Shown piece by piece: positions 1 through 8,159 of a stretch of 64,000 bases of DNA. Position 1 is the first letter of the stretch, and each line of letters opens with the position of its first letter. Source of the DNA: Fodinisporobacter ferrooxydans (lineage in GTDB: Bacteria; Bacillota; Bacilli; Tumebacillales; MYW30-H2); contig NZ_CP089291.1 in the NCBI RefSeq assembly GCF_022818495.1, positions 1 through 64,000 on the forward strand. The letters are read 5' to 3'. A program made the translations under genes and the position numbers. Under the pieces are notes generated by a model. It was not told the origin of the DNA and did no database searches. It saw only the letters and a list, made by a program, of their open reading frames with translations.

Positions 1-220
1 TGGATTCGATTCGATTCAAAACCATGCGTTCCAACGAATCTGCAGCAAACAACTCGGCAAACGAACTTTGCAAACACTGGGATATTTGCGAAAATTCATT
101 AACCAACTCTTCACACTGGGAACAACTTGCAATATGTTGCTGAATTCTCGAGTAGTCAGATTCATCCAATTCCCTGTCTACGTACGCGGATAATTTTTCG
201 CTGATTTCATCACACTGCAT
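1..220 (-). CDS. Anti-sigma factor (RsiW-like), N-terminal part
   Basis: This is the N-terminal part (about 73 residues) of a zinc-finger anti-sigma factor; the gene runs off the left edge. The translation begins MQCDEISEKLSAYVDREL and contains HIASCSQC, the H-x3-C-x2-C core of the zinc-binding anti-sigma domain. Proteins of this family hold the partner ECF sigma factor at the membrane until regulated proteolysis releases it. The ATG at 220 follows a purine-rich AAGGGGG sequence and lies 14 bp after the stop of the sigma gene, so the two are co-transcribed. The transmembrane part is outside the window. Confidence 0.8.
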   Translation of the reverse strand, partial: MQCDEISEKLSAYVDRELDESDYSRIQQHIASCSQCEELVNEFSQISQCLQSSFAELFAADSLERMVLNRIES

Positions 221-233
221 TTCATTTACCCCC

Positions 234-767
234 TTACAGGTGATTTTCTAATGTTTTGCGCAACTGCATACGAGCCGAATGCAATCGTGAACGAACCGTA
301 CCAATTGGTATTTGTAAAATATTCGCAATTTCTTGATAATCAAATCCATGTATTTCCCGCAGGATCAAAATTGCCCGGTGATCTTCATTCAATTCCGCTA
401 ATGCATGATGCACACTTAAACGCAATTCCGTATGACTTATGTCATGTTTCGGATCTTGAATTTGCAGCCAAGAATCATCCCATGTTACCGGACTTGCCCG
501 CTGCCTTTTTTTTATCAGATCAATTGCGAGCCGAGTCGTAATGGTCGTGATCCATGAAGGGAAGGACCGTTCTTCTTGTAATTGTGCCAGGGAAAGATAC
601 GCCTTGATAAATGCTTCCTGTACAACATCTTCTGCATCCGTTCGGCTTTGTAAAATCCCGTAAGCAGTACGGTAAACATACTGTTTATAATTTTGTACAA
701 GCAGGGCAAACGCTTCTTTCGAACCGTGTTTTGCTGATCGGATCAATTGTAGATCTTTTTCTTCCAC
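234..767 (-). CDS. ECF RNA polymerase sigma factor, SigW-like
   Basis: A 177-residue group 4 (ECF) sigma factor. Region 2 lies at about residues 20-90, with the DAEDVVQEAFIKAY segment typical of region 2.2. Region 4 lies at about 120-172, with FDYQEIANILQIPIGTVRSR as its helix-turn-helix. The start is GTG at 767, behind a GGGGTG ribosome site. It is followed by its anti-sigma factor, the usual sigW-rsiW arrangement for envelope-stress regulation. I looked for the autoregulatory TGAAAC/CGTA promoter upstream and found only a weak match, so regulation is inferred from family knowledge. Assignment to SigW rather than another ECF subgroup is tentative. Confidence 0.88.
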   Translation of the reverse strand: MEEKDLQLIRSAKHGSKEAFALLVQNYKQYVYRTAYGILQSRTDAEDVVQEAFIKAYLSLAQLQEERSFPSWITTITTRLAIDLIKKRQRASPVTWDDSWLQIQDPKHDISHTELRLSVHHALAELNEDHRAILILREIHGFDYQEIANILQIPIGTVRSRLHSARMQLRKTLENHL

Positions 768-1252
768 GAAGCATTTTCACCCCTTGCACAGTGCCTCACC
801 TCGACCCGCATGGACATTCTCATGCGCTATATCCGAACATTCATTCATTTCTGTTTCCAAGGAGACGGCCGCCATCCCTTTGCACTCGACTCGATAAGAT
901 TTATAATAAAACCATAAAATATACGGTTCTAAATACATGGACAGAGACAAATACCGAAAAGTTCAAATGCAGTGATCAAAAATCAATTTTTAAAATATTT
1001 TTATCCTAGAACTTTTTGGACAGTTCTGCAGTCTATTTTCTTAGAGAAGTAACATTTTTAACATACGATTGCCATATTTCATAATAGTAATCAATTCATA
1101 AAAGAAAATATAGAATTTTTACATTTTCTTTATAGTATTCGCTGTAATTTTTGGCAATACTATTATGGAGAGTTCCATTGCTTGACAGCTTGTATTTTCT
1201 AAAACAAACCGGTACTTTCAAAGTCCTGGCAAGTAAGGAGTTCTGAATCGTC
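768..1252. other. Intergenic region between divergent genes
   Basis: This 485-bp stretch separates the divergent sigma-factor and glycosyltransferase genes. The part from about 890 to 1200 is strongly AT-rich and presumably holds both promoters. No coding region, stable hairpin or repeat stands out. An open frame across 611-1009 on the plus strand overlaps the sigma gene antisense and has no ribosome binding site. Confidence 0.5.
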
Positions 1253-2449
1253 ATGTCACAATACAGGAAACCCAATATTTTAATACTTTATGGCAATTAT
1301 GGCAGTGGTCATAAAAGGGCAGCGGAAGCAGTCGCTGCATCCATTCAGTCAGAAATGCCTGATGCAACAATTTTTGTGGAGGATTTTTTGGGCCAGGCAT
1401 TCCCTGTAGGAGATTGGGTCTTACGAAATCTGTACTTACAAACCTTTTCATGGGCAAAGCCTGTGTATGGTTGGTTATATTACAAAACCAAAGAATGGCC
1501 TGCAGATCATGCATTATTTCAGTCAATTTCCTACTTGGGCGTTTGGAAACTGGAAAGATTTTTGAGAGACATCCAACCGGATATTATCATCAGCACATTT
1601 CCCGCGCTTACGGGAATGTTGGCTCTCATCAAAGAGAGAGGCAATGTCTTTTTTAATCTTTGGTGCGTAGTGACGGATTATACCGTCCACAGCCAATGGC
1701 TATATAAATCGGTTGATCAGTATTTTGTTCCGACAGATACGGTACGAGTCCAAATGATCCAAGCCGGTATTGATGCACATTCGATTGTATCTACTGGTAT
1801 ACCCATATTCCCTACGTTTTATCAAAAACAAGACCGCAATCGTTTACTGAAAAAGTGGAACCTTTCACCAAATCGTCCGGTTGTCTTAATGTCTGCCGGT
1901 GCTTTTGGCGTAACCAACTTTGCAGACGTAAGCCAACAACTTGCGCAAACATGTCCACAAAGTCAATTTGTTGTCATTTGCGGGAGAAATCACAAATTGT
2001 ATAAACAATTATTGACAATTTCCCAATTCGGGATTGGGAATCTGCATCCTTTGCCTTTTGTACAAGAAGTCGATGAATTGCTGCAAGTGGCCGATTTGTT
2101 CGTAACGAAGCCAGGCGGTCTATCCGTGTCTGAAGCCATTGCTTGCAGTGTGCCGATGATCCTGTGCAGAAGCACTCCGGGTCAGGAAAGTGAAAATGCC
2201 AACTACCTTGTCGCTTCCGGTGCAGCCCGCTTTGTCGATGATAACGCCGAGTTGTTGCATGCAATTTCTTCTCTAACGCGAGGAACGTCCGAATTGGCTC
2301 GGATGAAATTGAACATTCAATCGATTCGTCATCCCATTTCACCTGCCGAACGAATTGCTTCCATTACGAAAAAGACATTTGAAACAGATCAGCTTCCCTA
2401 TGCAAAAGAACTCTATTTACAGCCCCATATGGTCGGAGAGGTGTTGTAA
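1253..2449 (+). CDS. MGDG-synthase-type (UgtP-like) glycosyltransferase
   Basis: A 398-residue glycosyltransferase of family GT28. The N-terminal part carries ILYGNYGSGHKRAAEAV, the glycine-rich start of the MGDG synthase domain, which precedes an acceptor-binding domain to about residue 190. The C-terminal half is a Glyco_tran_28_C domain with the donor-site segment KPGGLSVSEAIA at about 285. Relatives add hexoses to diacylglycerol (UgtP) or act in other sugar transfers at the inner membrane face. The start is ATG at 1253, with AAGGAG 12 bp upstream. It is a single-gene unit by context. The lipid acceptor cannot be read from sequence. Confidence 0.85.
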   Translation: MSQYRKPNILILYGNYGSGHKRAAEAVAASIQSEMPDATIFVEDFLGQAFPVGDWVLRNLYLQTFSWAKPVYGWLYYKTKEWPADHALFQSISYLGVWKLERFLRDIQPDIIISTFPALTGMLALIKERGNVFFNLWCVVTDYTVHSQWLYKSVDQYFVPTDTVRVQMIQAGIDAHSIVSTGIPIFPTFYQKQDRNRLLKKWNLSPNRPVVLMSAGAFGVTNFADVSQQLAQTCPQSQFVVICGRNHKLYKQLLTISQFGIGNLHPLPFVQEVDELLQVADLFVTKPGGLSVSEAIACSVPMILCRSTPGQESENANYLVASGAARFVDDNAELLHAISSLTRGTSELARMKLNIQSIRHPISPAERIASITKKTFETDQLPYAKELYLQPHMVGEVL

Positions 2450-2548
2450 GTCAAATACCTCTCTTATTTTTTCTTACTCAAGCTTCTGAATATTTCCACG
2501 TTCTGACGAAATCATAAGTCCACCCCTTTTTGGAATGATATAAGTGCG

Positions 2549-2693
2549 TGTTCAAAAAGTAGTTAAGTAAGACACAAGGAGTGCGAAGTCGAAGCACGAA
2601 AAGTCTACGGAGTGTACGTATTTGGTACATGAGTAAGACGTTTTGGGATTCGGCAAAGCAATCCGCCGTGGAGTTTTGAATACTTTTTGAACA
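2549..2693. repeat. MITE-like 145-bp repeat with 13-bp terminal inverted repeats
   Basis: The segment is bounded by perfect 13-bp inverted repeats, TGTTCAAAAAGTA at 2549-2561 and TACTTTTTGAACA at 2681-2693. The interior is non-coding. It sits alone in the gap between the glycosyltransferase and the TerC gene. The architecture is that of a miniature inverted-repeat element or a mobile structured repeat. Only one copy is in this window, so its repetitive nature is inferred. Confidence 0.5.
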
Positions 2694-2736
2694 TCCTTTA
2701 TAAATACGATGGAATGGTTACGGGGGTGGATTCTAC

Positions 2737-3366
2737 GTGCTTACAATTTTGAATGTAGCTTTGATGAATCTTTTGTTAAGCAGTGACAATATTTTAATCA
2801 TTTCTCTGGTCGGGAAAACCGTTGATAAATCGAAACGGTTTACCGTCCTCATGTTTAGCCTTCTCGTGTCTGTGATCTTGCAATTAGGAATTCTTTTTGT
2901 AATAGCATTTTTATTTCAATTTTCCTTTTTGCAATCGGTATTTGGTGTTCTCATGTGTTATATGGCATATCATCTGCTATCCCAACACATAACAAAAGAA
3001 GAGAAGATACGTCATCAGTCCGTGTCTTCTGCAGTCGGTAAAATTGTGGTTGGCAATTTAATGATGAGTTTTGAAAACGATGCAGCATTAATTCCAATAT
3101 CCAACGGGAATGTCTGGATGGCCTGGATTGGTGTATTAGCTACTTTGCCGTTGATTTTCCTCGGAAGCCACAGCATATTCTGGTTATTGGAAAAATATCA
3201 TGTCATCGTATATATCGGTTCTGTCATCTTGTTCAAAATCGGAATGGACTTAGTGTTTACATATGCATATATCAACACATTCGCTGCACTCGGTTCATGG
3301 TTCTTGACAGGGCTATTCGCACTATTTGTCGTATACAAATATGCAAAGGCAAGATCCGCGGCTTAA
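2737..3366 (+). CDS. TerC/YjbE family integral membrane protein
   Basis: A 209-residue polytopic membrane protein with about seven hydrophobic segments. The first helix holds LLLSSDNILII and the middle of the protein holds NLMMSFENDAAL. These are the paired acidic/asparagine motifs of the TerC family, members of which export manganese or partner with secretion of metalloenzymes. The start is GTG at 2737, placed after GGGGGTGGA. It stands alone between a MITE-like repeat and yojF. The substrate is not shown by sequence. Confidence 0.8.
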   Translation: MLTILNVALMNLLLSSDNILIISLVGKTVDKSKRFTVLMFSLLVSVILQLGILFVIAFLFQFSFLQSVFGVLMCYMAYHLLSQHITKEEKIRHQSVSSAVGKIVVGNLMMSFENDAALIPISNGNVWMAWIGVLATLPLIFLGSHSIFWLLEKYHVIVYIGSVILFKIGMDLVFTYAYINTFAALGSWFLTGLFALFVVYKYAKARSAA

Positions 3367-3531
3367 ATCCCTTCCTTTCAGAAATCATTGACCCCCCACA
3401 GGGATAAGTCTCTCTAGACGCTGAAGCGCCAAGTTCGGCTTGATTCACTGGTACGTTTTCGGCGAATATGATACTATGTTCCCATACTTTGTATGTATCA
3501 AAAAAGATTTGGCAGAACGGAGGGATCATTT

Positions 3532-3882
3532 GTGGGACCCATTGAGATGCATGAAGTGCAAGCGGCTCTCGACCGCTTTGCCAATCAAGAACTGTACTTA
3601 CATCTTGAAACAACCGCCGGCGCTTATGCGGCACATCGAAATGAAAAGGCATTGCAAGTGGGAGCCTATATTCGGAATGGGCGCATTCGCTATGAACGCG
3701 GTGTAATCACAGGTGGCGGCCCTTATCGAATAGGTTTGAAAATTGAGCTGGGATGGGTATATGCAGAAGGTTTGACAGATTGGGAAATCGATGCACAAGG
3801 CCGTATTTTATTGGCTGGCCATGACCAAGACGGCCGACTTGCCGTTGCATTGGAATTAAGCCCCAATCCATTTGCCATCTGA
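3532..3882 (+). CDS. yojF: YojF family protein (DUF1806), bacillithiol-associated
   Basis: A 116-residue protein of the YojF family, identified by ELYLHLETTAGAYAAH near the N-terminus and by its position directly before bshB2. I chose GTG at 3532 because a GGAGGG ribosome site lies 8 bp upstream and the resulting length equals that usual in the family. The upstream in-frame ATG at 3493 has no such site. YojF is repeatedly found beside the BshB2 deacetylase, and a role in bacillithiol synthesis is inferred from that pairing; its biochemical role is not established from sequence. Confidence 0.85.
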   Translation: MGPIEMHEVQAALDRFANQELYLHLETTAGAYAAHRNEKALQVGAYIRNGRIRYERGVITGGGPYRIGLKIELGWVYAEGLTDWEIDAQGRILLAGHDQDGRLAVALELSPNPFAI

Positions 3883-3908
3883 ATGGCCGTCTGAAAGGAG
3901 GAATTGAC

Positions 3909-4583
3909 ATGGAACGCCATGTGCTTGTTGTCCTGCCACATCCGGACGACGAATCCTTTGGTTGCGGGGGAGCAATCGCCTTACATACAAATGCCGGCAC
4001 ACCTGTCACATACGCATGTGGAACACTGGGTGAAATGGGCCGGAATATGGGGCGTCCTTTTTTTGCCACGCGGGAATCCCTTCCCAAGATCCGTGAAAAA
4101 GAATTGCGAAATGCCTGTGATGCATTGGCTGTCCGCGATTTGCGGTTGATGGGGTTGCGGGATAAAACGGTTGAATTCGAAGATCCGGAGCGCTTGGCAG
4201 ATCGAATCGAAGCATTTATCAAAGAATTGCAGCCTTCCTTGATTCTTACGTTTTATCCGGGACATGCCGTCCATCCAGACCATGACGCCATGGGTGCAGC
4301 AACCATCCGTGCGGTTGCCAGATTTGCAAAGGAAAACCGCCCTGTCGTCCATTGTATGGCAATCACCAAAAACCGTGAAACGATACTCGGAAAACCGGAT
4401 GTCACCATCGATATCAGCGCTGTCCGCGAACAGAAACTCAATGCTATCAAGGCACATCGCTCACAAACGGAAGCGCTTTTCGCCAATTGGGAAGAAGAAA
4501 AAAAGAAAAACCCGGATTATATCAAACGAATGGAACAGAATTGGCAAAAAGAAGTATACTGGACCTATTCATTTGAAAATTAA
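3909..4583 (+). CDS. bshB2: Bacillithiol biosynthesis deacetylase BshB2
   Basis: A 224-residue PIG-L/LmbE-family zinc deacetylase. The metal-binding HPDDE motif is at residues 11-15 and the second histidine motif HPDH follows at about 119. It removes the acetyl group from GlcNAc-malate, giving GlcN-malate for cysteine attachment by BshC in bacillithiol synthesis. The start ATG follows AAAGGAGG closely, and yojF ends 26 bp upstream, so the two form an operon. A hairpin terminator lies at 4628-4674. Assignment to BshB2 rather than BshB1 rests on the yojF linkage. Confidence 0.9.
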   Translation: MERHVLVVLPHPDDESFGCGGAIALHTNAGTPVTYACGTLGEMGRNMGRPFFATRESLPKIREKELRNACDALAVRDLRLMGLRDKTVEFEDPERLADRIEAFIKELQPSLILTFYPGHAVHPDHDAMGAATIRAVARFAKENRPVVHCMAITKNRETILGKPDVTIDISAVREQKLNAIKAHRSQTEALFANWEEEKKKNPDYIKRMEQNWQKEVYWTYSFEN

Positions 4584-4627
4584 ACGAAACCATCGAAACA
4601 CACAATAACACAAAATAGCATTATTTC

Positions 4628-4674
4628 AGCCGTCGTACCAAGTATAAATTTAGTGCTTGGAAGGCGGCTTTTTT
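4628..4674 (+). terminator. Rho-independent terminator after yojF-bshB2
   Basis: An imperfect hairpin pairs AGCCGTC...CCAAG with CTTGG...GGCGGCT and is followed by six T residues. Confidence 0.65.
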
Positions 4675-4737
4675 CTTTCGAATGTATAGATTTTACGCAA
4701 TGATGAACACTATATATGTCGCAAAGGAGGAATTCAT

Positions 4738-4932
4738 ATCAATAAATTCGCACTGACGCTCGTTGTCATTGGCGCTCTCAACTGGCTGCTCGTCGGACTT
4801 TTCCAATTTGACCTGGTTGCGGCCATTTTCGGAGGTCAGACAGCTGTACTGAGCCGAATTATCTATACTTTGATCGGACTATCAGGTATCTGGTGTATTT
4901 CCCTGCTCTTTCGGGAGCGAATCACGCCATAG
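4738..4932 (+). CDS. DUF378 (YuzA-like) membrane protein with an ATC start codon
   Basis: A 64-residue protein with two membrane segments. VVIGALNWLLVGLFQFDLVA followed by AIFGG is diagnostic of the DUF378/YuzA family; its function is unknown. The frame has no ATG, GTG or TTG near its beginning. A perfect AAAGGAGG at 4723-4730 places initiation at the ATC codon 4738-4740, seven bases downstream, and this gives the N-terminus INKFALTLVVIGA that matches family starts. The next candidate, CTG at 4753, is too far from the ribosome site. The gene is too short and unconventional for simple ORF calling. Confidence 0.75.
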   Translation: MNKFALTLVVIGALNWLLVGLFQFDLVAAIFGGQTAVLSRIIYTLIGLSGIWCISLLFRERITP

Positions 4933-4977
4933 CATGCATCGTTCCCGCTACATCCCTTTGTGCATCACCCTTTGCAA

Positions 4978-5010
4978 AAAAACCCGATTCAAAATGAGCC
5001 GGGTTTTTTC
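4978..5010. terminator. Terminator between convergent genes
   Basis: AACCCG pairs with CGGGTT around a 13-base loop, with A-rich and T-rich flanks suitable for both directions. It separates the DUF378 gene from the convergent membrane-protein gene. Confidence 0.55.
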
Positions 5011-5057
5011 ATGCATCTTATCATCTTTATTTTGAACAATGTTCCATGATTCTTTTT

Positions 5058-5495
5058 TCACGGTTTTAAAAATGCCACGAGTGTCCCATAGTGTGCTGTC
5101 AAAATCGCAATCGCCAAAACAGCGATTTCCAACACAAAATACAAGATCATGCGAAATCGATAGCGGCCGAGTGTCAATCGGATCAGCCACGTCAACAGCA
5201 ACAGAAGAATTGTCTCGCTTGCCATTATGATATGACGATGAAGTTGTGACACACCCGCTGCTGTTGAGATTTGCACATGACTGGCCAGGATTCCGCCAAT
5301 ACCGGCAAGTGCCACAAATGACAACAATGCAAACAATGCGCAAACAAACGCTATCCTTGCATAAAACCGCGGCGGGCGCAGAATAGCGATAAAATCGAAA
5401 AACAAGGCGCCTAATACGAAAAGGATAAAAGCAGCGGCAAAGATTCCATGTACAAATACCAGCAAAACCTGTTCACTCCCAAAGCAAGATTCCAT
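5058..5495 (-). CDS. Four-helix membrane protein, possibly DUF2231-like
   Basis: A 145-residue hydrophobic protein with four predicted transmembrane segments (about 10-38, 48-72, 86-108 and 115-138). The first helix has FVHGIFAAAFILFVLGALFFD and the third begins HRHIIMASETILLLLL. The histidines near helix starts recall small cytochrome-like or DUF2231 proteins, but I do not recognise the family firmly. It lies downstream of the ger operon in the same direction, with the 53-aa membrane protein between them. Confidence 0.6.
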   Translation of the reverse strand: MESCFGSEQVLLVFVHGIFAAAFILFVLGALFFDFIAILRPPRFYARIAFVCALFALLSFVALAGIGGILASHVQISTAAGVSQLHRHIIMASETILLLLLTWLIRLTLGRYRFRMILYFVLEIAVLAIAILTAHYGTLVAFLKP

Positions 5496-5535
5496 TCTAT
5501 ACTAGCATGATTTTTTGCCGGGAGTCGTGAACGTT

Positions 5536-5697
5536 TTACGACATCAATTTATATACACATCCGGCAGCCATCACAAGATTCAAGATCGCCAGCTCAACGG
5601 CCGCCAGACGTTTTTTCTTCTTCCACAAATACCAGATATACCGGCAAGTATAGATAAAACCTACACCGACAGCCCCATATAAAAGAATTGTAGACAT
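5536..5697 (-). CDS. 53-aa two-helix membrane protein at the end of the ger operon
   Basis: The frame starts at ATG 5697. Its ribosome site GGAGG is part of the gerC stop region, so translation is coupled to gerC. The product has two hydrophobic segments separated by a KKKKR loop: about residues 3-25 (ILLYGAVGVGFIYTCRYIWY) and 32-50 (AAVELAILNLVMAAGCVYKL). Several GerA-type operons carry a small two-helix D subunit that modulates germination, and the size, topology and position here match that. Sequence similarity to known D subunits is not established. Confidence 0.65.
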   Translation of the reverse strand: MSTILLYGAVGVGFIYTCRYIWYLWKKKKRLAAVELAILNLVMAAGCVYKLMS

Positions 5698-5701
5698 CCC
5701 T

Positions 5702-7036
5702 TTACCTCCGCGGGTTTTCTAACTGTTTGCCAGCCGTTAGAATCTTGACATGAACATCCACTTTTACATCTGCCTGGCAAAACGCTTTCCCCCAATCGTA
5801 AGTTTTCCAATCCCCGGTGTATAGAAAATGATGCCGCGCTTTCCATTCAAAATGAAAAGGATCCCCCTTGTATTTTGTCTGGAACCGTTTTACAAGTGCA
5901 TTGGCCTGTTTGGATAGTATATAGTTAACGAATTTTTCCAATTTCAGTCGATTTTTTGTATTTGTTACAAAGTTGTCTCCGCTTTGAATCGCAACAATCT
6001 TTGCATTCAATTCGACTTTCTCTTGAATCGATTTTAAATGATTCCCATTCCACTGCATCTTTATATCGGGGCTTCCCGACTGGAATAAAGTGAGTGCAAC
6101 TCCGTACTTGGACTTTGGCTTCAAGGGGTTGGCAAAATTGCGATAGATTTCTTCGCTTTCCCCTTGAATCATTAACAGCAGTTGTGTATCTACCGTTCCC
6201 AATTTTCCAATCATATATTTTTTCCCAAAAACAGCAGTTCCCATTAATTCGACCGGATTTCCACCTTTCAACCGGAATTGATCTCCATACAAATAGTTAT
6301 CCGATTTTGACAAATCTTGATTCCCATTGCTGTCTGCCAATACGGGCAGTGCAGAAGAATTGAAACTTGACGATGACGGTTGTTTATTGCTTCCCTTGTC
6401 CCGAATTTTTATTTTTTGCGGATCTTGATAGGAACTCAAGATCGTAATCGGCAGCCCTTGTCCGCCTTCCAGCGTCCGCAAGAAGGAATGCAAACGGATA
6501 TTCGGCCACAATCCCGTCGTTTGCCAGAGCGGGTAAATCATTTCGAAAAATTTATAAGGGGTTTGCTCCAAAAGCGGTTGATTGCGATAAATAAACTCTT
6601 TTGCTTTCCCTTCTGTCACGATTAATAACATATCGCGGCGAAAGGAGTGATCCCGCAATGCAGATGATAAAAACCGCAAAATGTCGTGTGTGCGAACCAA
6701 CGCTTCGCCAACAATCAAAACGTTTGTATGTTCAAAGGAATACCTGCGGCTGACGGTCGTATTTCCGAAAAATTTGGCAGTCAACGGCCCTTCCAACAGA
6801 TAGGTGACCGTTTCCGATGCTGTCGGTCCCTCACCCTTTCCTCCGCCTCCTTGACTTGTTGCACCTTGTGGCGAAGCTGACTGCAACGTAACCTGAATTT
6901 TGCCGTTCTTCCCTTGATCAAGCCCGACGGTCGTAATATATGTAAAATCCTCCAACTCATGCTGATCCCAACATCCCGTCAGCAACAGCGCACTGACGAT
7001 CATACTCATGCCGGCCAGCCAAATCATTTTTTTCAT
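5702..7036 (-). CDS. Ger(x)C family spore germination lipoprotein
   Basis: A 444-residue C subunit of a GerA-type germinant receptor. The N-terminus is a lipoprotein signal, MKKMIWLAGMSMIVSALLL then TGC, with cysteine the lipidated residue. It is followed by WDQHELEDFTYITTVGLDQG, the family's conserved start of the mature protein. I chose ATG 7036 because the longer open frame would put 53 unrelated residues in front of the signal peptide. The start overlaps the gerB stop by 4 bp. The lipoprotein sits on the inner spore membrane as part of the receptor. A low-complexity insert rich in serine lies near residue 235. Confidence 0.92.
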   Translation of the reverse strand: MKKMIWLAGMSMIVSALLLTGCWDQHELEDFTYITTVGLDQGKNGKIQVTLQSASPQGATSQGGGGKGEGPTASETVTYLLEGPLTAKFFGNTTVSRRYSFEHTNVLIVGEALVRTHDILRFLSSALRDHSFRRDMLLIVTEGKAKEFIYRNQPLLEQTPYKFFEMIYPLWQTTGLWPNIRLHSFLRTLEGGQGLPITILSSYQDPQKIKIRDKGSNKQPSSSSFNSSALPVLADSNGNQDLSKSDNYLYGDQFRLKGGNPVELMGTAVFGKKYMIGKLGTVDTQLLLMIQGESEEIYRNFANPLKPKSKYGVALTLFQSGSPDIKMQWNGNHLKSIQEKVELNAKIVAIQSGDNFVTNTKNRLKLEKFVNYILSKQANALVKRFQTKYKGDPFHFEWKARHHFLYTGDWKTYDWGKAFCQADVKVDVHVKILTAGKQLENPRR

Positions 7037-8142
7037 CGATTCGCCAACTCTTTCTCTGATTGCTTCCATATGCCATAAAGGGATGGCAGGATCAATAGTG
7101 CAAAAACACCCGGACCCGCATAATTCCATAATATTTCTACCCGAAAATTGTTGGCGTCTGACATGGAATCGGGCCACACGCTGACTACTATGCATAAAAA
7201 CAAATTTAAAACAAGGACGGGACGGTAATCATGCAGCTCCAAGGTCGTTGCCAACAGATAACAAGTGACAAAAAACGTGATCGCGAAACGGACATACTCG
7301 GCTGCAATCCAGATAAACACAAAAAATGCGTCGAGATGCTGGATATAGCGATTGATGTAAATCGTTTGTAAAGCTTGCTGAAAGGGCCATGGGTTCTTGT
7401 TCATGCTTTGAATATCAAATACACAGATACACAAAATCAAGATGAGGATCAACAATCCTGATGAAAAGAAGATCCCTCTGAAAATCCCTTTTTTCAACTC
7501 GGCATGGCTTCTCGCCATCGATGCCAACACCAGGATCATTGCGATCTCCCCATATATGGATGTATCAGGAAGCAATTGTCTTGCCATCTCGCCAAGTGGT
7601 ATACCAGGTAAAGGAAACAAAAAATCCCAATGAAAATACGAATATAAAAGGGCAAACCCAATCAACAGCGCGAAAATCAGATAGGGGAACAGCATGGTGG
7701 CTACCCGGGAAATGGCTTCAATCCCTTCATAGGCGGCATAAAAAGCGCCAGCGCTCGTTATACAGATCAGGACAAAATCAGGCGTGCTGGTCAAAAACAA
7801 CGTATGTACGGCATCCACCTCCAACCGTTGATTGATTCCCGTATCCAGCAAGGAAGCTGTATAGAGAAATAGCCCGATGATATGAATGACAGGCTTCGGA
7901 AGTACATTCTGCATCGCTTCCAGCCAATTCAAACCGGGATTTTTTTGCATGAATCGCAATGCAAGCCAGACGGCGGATCCGATCACAAGCGTCACAAGAA
8001 CGACCATAATCGGCGCCCCATTCAGACTGGAGCGGGAAATGTATAACAGACTGTTATCAAAAAGCTTCATCCCGACCAAATAGACCAACAACGCCGAGAA
8101 TCCTCGATAATCGAGATGACCCATTCGGATTCCTTTGGCCAC
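7033..8142 (-). CDS. GerB-type spore germination permease subunit
   Basis: A 369-residue protein with about ten transmembrane helices, of the amino-acid/polyamine permease-like Spore_permease family. It is the B subunit that binds germinant in GerA-type receptors. The start is GTG 8142, with AAGGAGG about 9 bp upstream. It lies between gerA and gerC, and its stop overlaps the gerC start (ATGA). The germinant cannot be predicted by eye. Confidence 0.92.
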   Translation of the reverse strand: MAKGIRMGHLDYRGFSALLVYLVGMKLFDNSLLYISRSSLNGAPIMVVLVTLVIGSAVWLALRFMQKNPGLNWLEAMQNVLPKPVIHIIGLFLYTASLLDTGINQRLEVDAVHTLFLTSTPDFVLICITSAGAFYAAYEGIEAISRVATMLFPYLIFALLIGFALLYSYFHWDFLFPLPGIPLGEMARQLLPDTSIYGEIAMILVLASMARSHAELKKGIFRGIFFSSGLLILILILCICVFDIQSMNKNPWPFQQALQTIYINRYIQHLDAFFVFIWIAAEYVRFAITFFVTCYLLATTLELHDYRPVLVLNLFLCIVVSVWPDSMSDANNFRVEILWNYAGPGVFALLILPSLYGIWKQSEKELANR

Positions 8143-8159
8143 TCTAGTGAATCCTCCTT

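Noticed and set aside
611-1009. 132-codon plus-strand frame opposite the sigma factor gene
   Set aside because: It is antisense to the ECF sigma gene, has no ribosome site, and its translation shows no domain; it is a shadow frame.
7037-7195. 53-residue extension of the GerC protein
   Set aside because: It overlaps gerB and precedes a complete lipoprotein signal peptide, so the internal ATG is the real start.
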